A stretch of DNA of 7,646 nucleotides from a bacterium ADurb.Bin374. Lineage in GTDB: Bacteria > Riflebacteria > Ozemobacteria > Ozemobacterales > Ozemobacteraceae. How positions within the stretch are numbered: position 1 is the first letter of the stretch; each line of letters opens with the position of its first letter. Positions 5,298 through 7,646 of this stretch are shown here, piece after piece. The stretch is taken from assembly GCA_002068715.1 (NCBI GenBank), contig MWAR01000115.1, positions 1-7,646 on the forward strand, in the 5' to 3' direction. The notes under the pieces were generated by a model. That model saw only the letters and a list, made by a program, of their open reading frames with translations, was not told the DNA's origin and did not search any database. Both the position numbers and the translations under genes were made by a program.

Positions 5298-7577
5298 TCA
5301 GTGCTGTTCCGGCGCCGATGAGGCCGGGCCCGGAGTCGCTTCCGCCGATCCTTCGGCGGGGGGCTCGCCTGCGTGCTTGGCCTCGTAGAGGGCTTCGTCG
5401 GCGATCTTCATCATCTCGACGGTCGTTTCGGCGTAGTTGTAGGGAAGCGCGCTGAGGCCGAGGCTGATCGTCACCTTCAGATCGCCCTTCGGGCCCGGGA
5501 ATATCGACGATTCGACCTTCTGGCGCAGGCGCTCGGCGAACAGCCGGCCGCCCTCGAGGTCGGTTTCCGGCAGGATCACGCAGAACTCCTCGCCGCCGTA
5601 GCGCGCCGCCACGTCGGTGTCGCGGATGGTGCAGCGCACGATCTTCGCGACCTCGCGCAGGACCATGTCGCCGGTCTGGTGGCCCCACGTATCGTTGAAC
5701 TTCTTGAAATGATCTATATCGGTCATTATAAATGAAAGCGGTTTCTCGTACCGCTTTGCCCGCCGGAACTCCTCCTCCATGCGCGACTGGAAGTGTCGGC
5801 GCACGATCAGGCCCGTCAGTCCGTCGATCGTGGCGAGGTTGAACAGCCGCGCTTTCTCGACGACCACGGCGGCCTGGTTCGCCATCGTCAGAGCCATCTG
5901 GAGGTCCTCGTGGTCGAACACGTCGGCCGCCTTGTTCACGATGTTCATGACCCCGATCGGCGTGTCCCGCACCTGGAGGGGAACGCACAGGATCGACCGC
6001 ACGGCGCCGCGCCCGCCCGCGAACTGCTCGAACCCCTTTTCCCTGACCGTGTCCTGTATCAGCTTCGGCTGCCCGCTCGAGAACACCTCGCCTGCGATGC
6101 CGGCGCCTTCACGGAACTTCGCCAGCAGTTCGGGATCGACGGCCGCCTCGCCCTCCACACCGAAAACGACGGCCGCCTCCACGAGGCTCTCATACCGCTC
6201 GTCCAGCATGAACAGCGAACCCCGCTCGGCGCCGAGGGCCTGCACGCACCGGGAGAGAATCGTGTCCAGGGTCCGCTTGAGGTCGCCCATGAAGTTCACT
6301 GCCTGGCTGACTTCGTTCACCATCGACAGTTCGCGCACCTTGCGGGCCAATTCCCGATTGCGCTGCCGGAGGTCGCCGAGCTGCTGGCCGAGACGCATCA
6401 GCGCCCACTCGACCGGCAGAAGGAGCAGGAACGGCACGGTCTCGAGCACCAGGTCGCGCTTGAAGGCGAACACCGCGAGAAGGGGCCAGCCGAGCCAGAG
6501 CACGGCGATCGCAAGGTTGCCGGCGACGCTCCCCGTCCGCCAGATGATCCAGGCGGCGAAGAGGGCGACGGCCAGCAGCAGCACGCACGTGCGGGAAGGG
6601 GCGATGCGATGCAGAATGCGGCCGCTCGCGATGTTGTGGACGAGATTCGCATGGATTTCCATGCCGGAAATCGCCCCGAACGGGGAGAATTTCACGTCCT
6701 CGGATGTGCCCTTCGCCCGCGTACCGACGATGACGGCCTTGTCGCGCATCAGCCCGGTCTGGAAGCGCCCTTCGAGCACCTCGTGGTAGGCGACGTCGTC
6801 GAAATACCCCGTCTTTCCCCCGTAGTTCAGCATCAGGGAGCTGATCGGAGAACCCGGATGGGTGCGTTCCCGGCGGGTATAGAATTCCAGCGTCCTGCCG
6901 CCGATATTTATGCCGCCTGGTATTATATCGATACCGACGTCGAGCAGGTTGGCCGCGATCACGAGGCCGAAGCAGCGATACACCTCTTCCCCAAGCTTCT
7001 TTTCCAGGAACAGGTGACGCATCACGCCGTCGGTGTTCGTGAACTGGTGTTCCATGTCGATGAACCCTTCCGACGCGACGGGGGCCCGGAGTCCGGGAAT
7101 CGGCCGGTCGGCCACTAGGCGCTCGACCATCTCGCACGTGTCATTGTCGAGAACGGTTTTTTTCACCATCACGAGGGGCAAAACGACCTTGCCGAACGAG
7201 GCGACTGCCTTCGCGAAGATCGCGTCGTCTTCGGGGCCCGCGATCGACGGCTCGCTGAACATGATGTCGAACGCCGCCACCCGCGCGCCGGCCGATGCGA
7301 GAACATCGAGCAGGCGGGCATGGATCGCGCGCGGCCACGGCCACGGGCCGAGTTTCGCGATGCATTCGTCTGTGATCGAAACGAGCACGACGTCGCGGCT
7401 TGGCGGCAGCTCGCCCCGGGTGCGGAACCGCAGGTCGATACTGCCGTTCTCGAGGTCGACGAACCAGCCATTGTAAAACAGCAGGATGGCGACCAGACCG
7501 AACACGAGGCCGGCCAGGGCCTCGCCGCTCACGGCGAACCGCCCCCGCCCCCGAAACGACGCGTTCACATCAGTCAT
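5298..7577 (-). CDS. CHASE2-GAF-GGDEF membrane diguanylate cyclase
   Basis: A 759-aa inner-membrane signalling enzyme predicted to make cyclic di-GMP from two GTP. Domains in order: an N-terminal membrane helix (about 18-40); an extracytoplasmic CHASE2 sensor (about 45-325, with typical LRFR near 49 and PWPWPR near 78); a cluster of three hydrophobic helices (about 329-346, 353-372, 378-395); a coiled-coil-like linker (about 396-425); a GAF domain (about 430-578); and a GGDEF domain (about 582-737). The active site is GGEEF (661-665), a fully functional variant, and the inhibitory I-site RxxD (R652-D655) lies five residues before it. DGLTGLIVRRHF (585-596) and DIDHFKKFND are also standard. 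The last 20 residues are an Ala/Pro/Glu-rich tail. The ATG at 7577 lacks a Shine-Dalgarno site and lies inside a promoter-like element; GTG at 7568 or 7532 are alternatives. CHASE2 ligand unknown. Confidence 0.95.
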   Translation of the reverse strand: MTDVNASFRGRGRFAVSGEALAGLVFGLVAILLFYNGWFVDLENGSIDLRFRTRGELPPSRDVVLVSITDECIAKLGPWPWPRAIHARLLDVLASAGARVAAFDIMFSEPSIAGPEDDAIFAKAVASFGKVVLPLVMVKKTVLDNDTCEMVERLVADRPIPGLRAPVASEGFIDMEHQFTNTDGVMRHLFLEKKLGEEVYRCFGLVIAANLLDVGIDIIPGGINIGGRTLEFYTRRERTHPGSPISSLMLNYGGKTGYFDDVAYHEVLEGRFQTGLMRDKAVIVGTRAKGTSEDVKFSPFGAISGMEIHANLVHNIASGRILHRIAPSRTCVLLLAVALFAAWIIWRTGSVAGNLAIAVLWLGWPLLAVFAFKRDLVLETVPFLLLLPVEWALMRLGQQLGDLRQRNRELARKVRELSMVNEVSQAVNFMGDLKRTLDTILSRCVQALGAERGSLFMLDERYESLVEAAVVFGVEGEAAVDPELLAKFREGAGIAGEVFSSGQPKLIQDTVREKGFEQFAGGRGAVRSILCVPLQVRDTPIGVMNIVNKAADVFDHEDLQMALTMANQAAVVVEKARLFNLATIDGLTGLIVRRHFQSRMEEEFRRAKRYEKPLSFIMTDIDHFKKFNDTWGHQTGDMVLREVAKIVRCTIRDTDVAARYGGEEFCVILPETDLEGGRLFAERLRQKVESSIFPGPKGDLKVTISLGLSALPYNYAETTVEMMKIADEALYEAKHAGEPPAEGSAEATPGPASSAPEQH

Positions 7578-7578
7578 T

Positions 7579-7607
7579 ATTATACATCATGTTATATGAT
7601 TTATGAA
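7579..7607 (-). promoter_or_regulatory. Sigma-70-like promoter of the diguanylate cyclase gene, with inverted repeat in the spacer
   Basis: On the minus strand, TTCATA (complement of 7602-7607), a 17-bp spacer and a consensus TATAAT (complement of 7579-7584) form a good promoter in an AT-rich patch that stands out from the G+C-rich surroundings. The spacer contains ATCAT-N5-ATGAT (7586-7600), a dyad a repressor could use. The -10 box ends 1 bp before the annotated ATG, so transcription from it would begin near codon 2-3. An overlapping alternative -10, TATAAC (in the complement of 7585-7600), would give a very short leader instead. Confidence 0.5.
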
Positions 7608-7646
7608 CGGCAGGATTGGAATCGCACCGGCATGCGTAGGGGCGGG

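Noticed and set aside
4024..5388. Long open frame on the + strand (454 codons) opposite the AraC and DJ-1 genes
   Set aside because: It is antisense to two genes with clear motifs, its translation is Arg/Gly/Asp-rich low-complexity without motifs, and it has no ribosome site. This is a typical by-product of G+C-rich coding DNA.
5793..7118. Long open frame on the + strand (441 codons) opposite the diguanylate cyclase
   Set aside because: It is a mirror frame of the well-supported CHASE2-GAF-GGDEF gene, with His/Glu/Arg-rich, motif-free translation.
7607..7646. Possible tRNA 3' end (GGTGCGATTCC-like stretch on the minus strand)
   Set aside because: The stems on either side of the loop do not pair, and no acceptor or anticodon arm can be formed in the bases available.
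1..7646. CRISPR array, insertion sequence, integrase or attachment site
   Set aside because: No regularly spaced direct repeats, transposase motifs or terminal inverted repeats were seen, and the window is almost fully occupied by ordinary genes.

Overview
The window is a gene-dense stretch of G+C-rich bacterial DNA (about 60% or more G+C by eye). Several features point to a Gram-negative or other envelope-bearing lineage: a sigma-54 activator, a CHASE2 membrane diguanylate cyclase and two Sec-exported proteins. No rRNA, tRNA, transposase or phage gene is present to fix the taxon. I cannot name the organism with confidence.

Layout. One gene lies on the + strand: the 3' part of a PAS-containing sigma-54-dependent activator (1-1437, cut by the left edge). 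It converges, with a 3-bp gap, on five minus-strand genes. In transcription order from the right edge these are a CHASE2-GAF-GGDEF diguanylate cyclase (7577-5298), an exported DJ-1/PfpI-family protein with a DnaJ-like zinc-binding tail (5136-4225), an AraC-family regulator with a Cys/His-rich sensor half (4157-3282), an exported protein of unknown function (3279-2269), and a HAD-IIA hydrolase of the HDHD2/LHPP type (2232-1441).

How they may work together. The last four minus-strand genes look like one operon, with gaps of 67, 2 and 36 bp. The AraC stop and the start of the secreted-protein gene are almost fused (TGATCATG), so translational coupling is likely. The operon has a 161-bp upstream region holding an 18-bp imperfect hairpin, and a second, perfect 13-bp hairpin sits just before the AraC ribosome binding site. 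A DJ-1 protein next to an AraC regulator, an envelope protein and a phosphatase suggests a stress or metabolite-response cassette. That is inference, as no substrate can be read from the sequence. The diguanylate cyclase has its own good sigma-70-like promoter at 7579-7607, which overlaps the apparent start codon and carries an inverted repeat in its spacer.

The most unusual object is the exported DJ-1 protein carrying two CxxCxGxG motifs. Everything else is recognisable family architecture with smaller local oddities.
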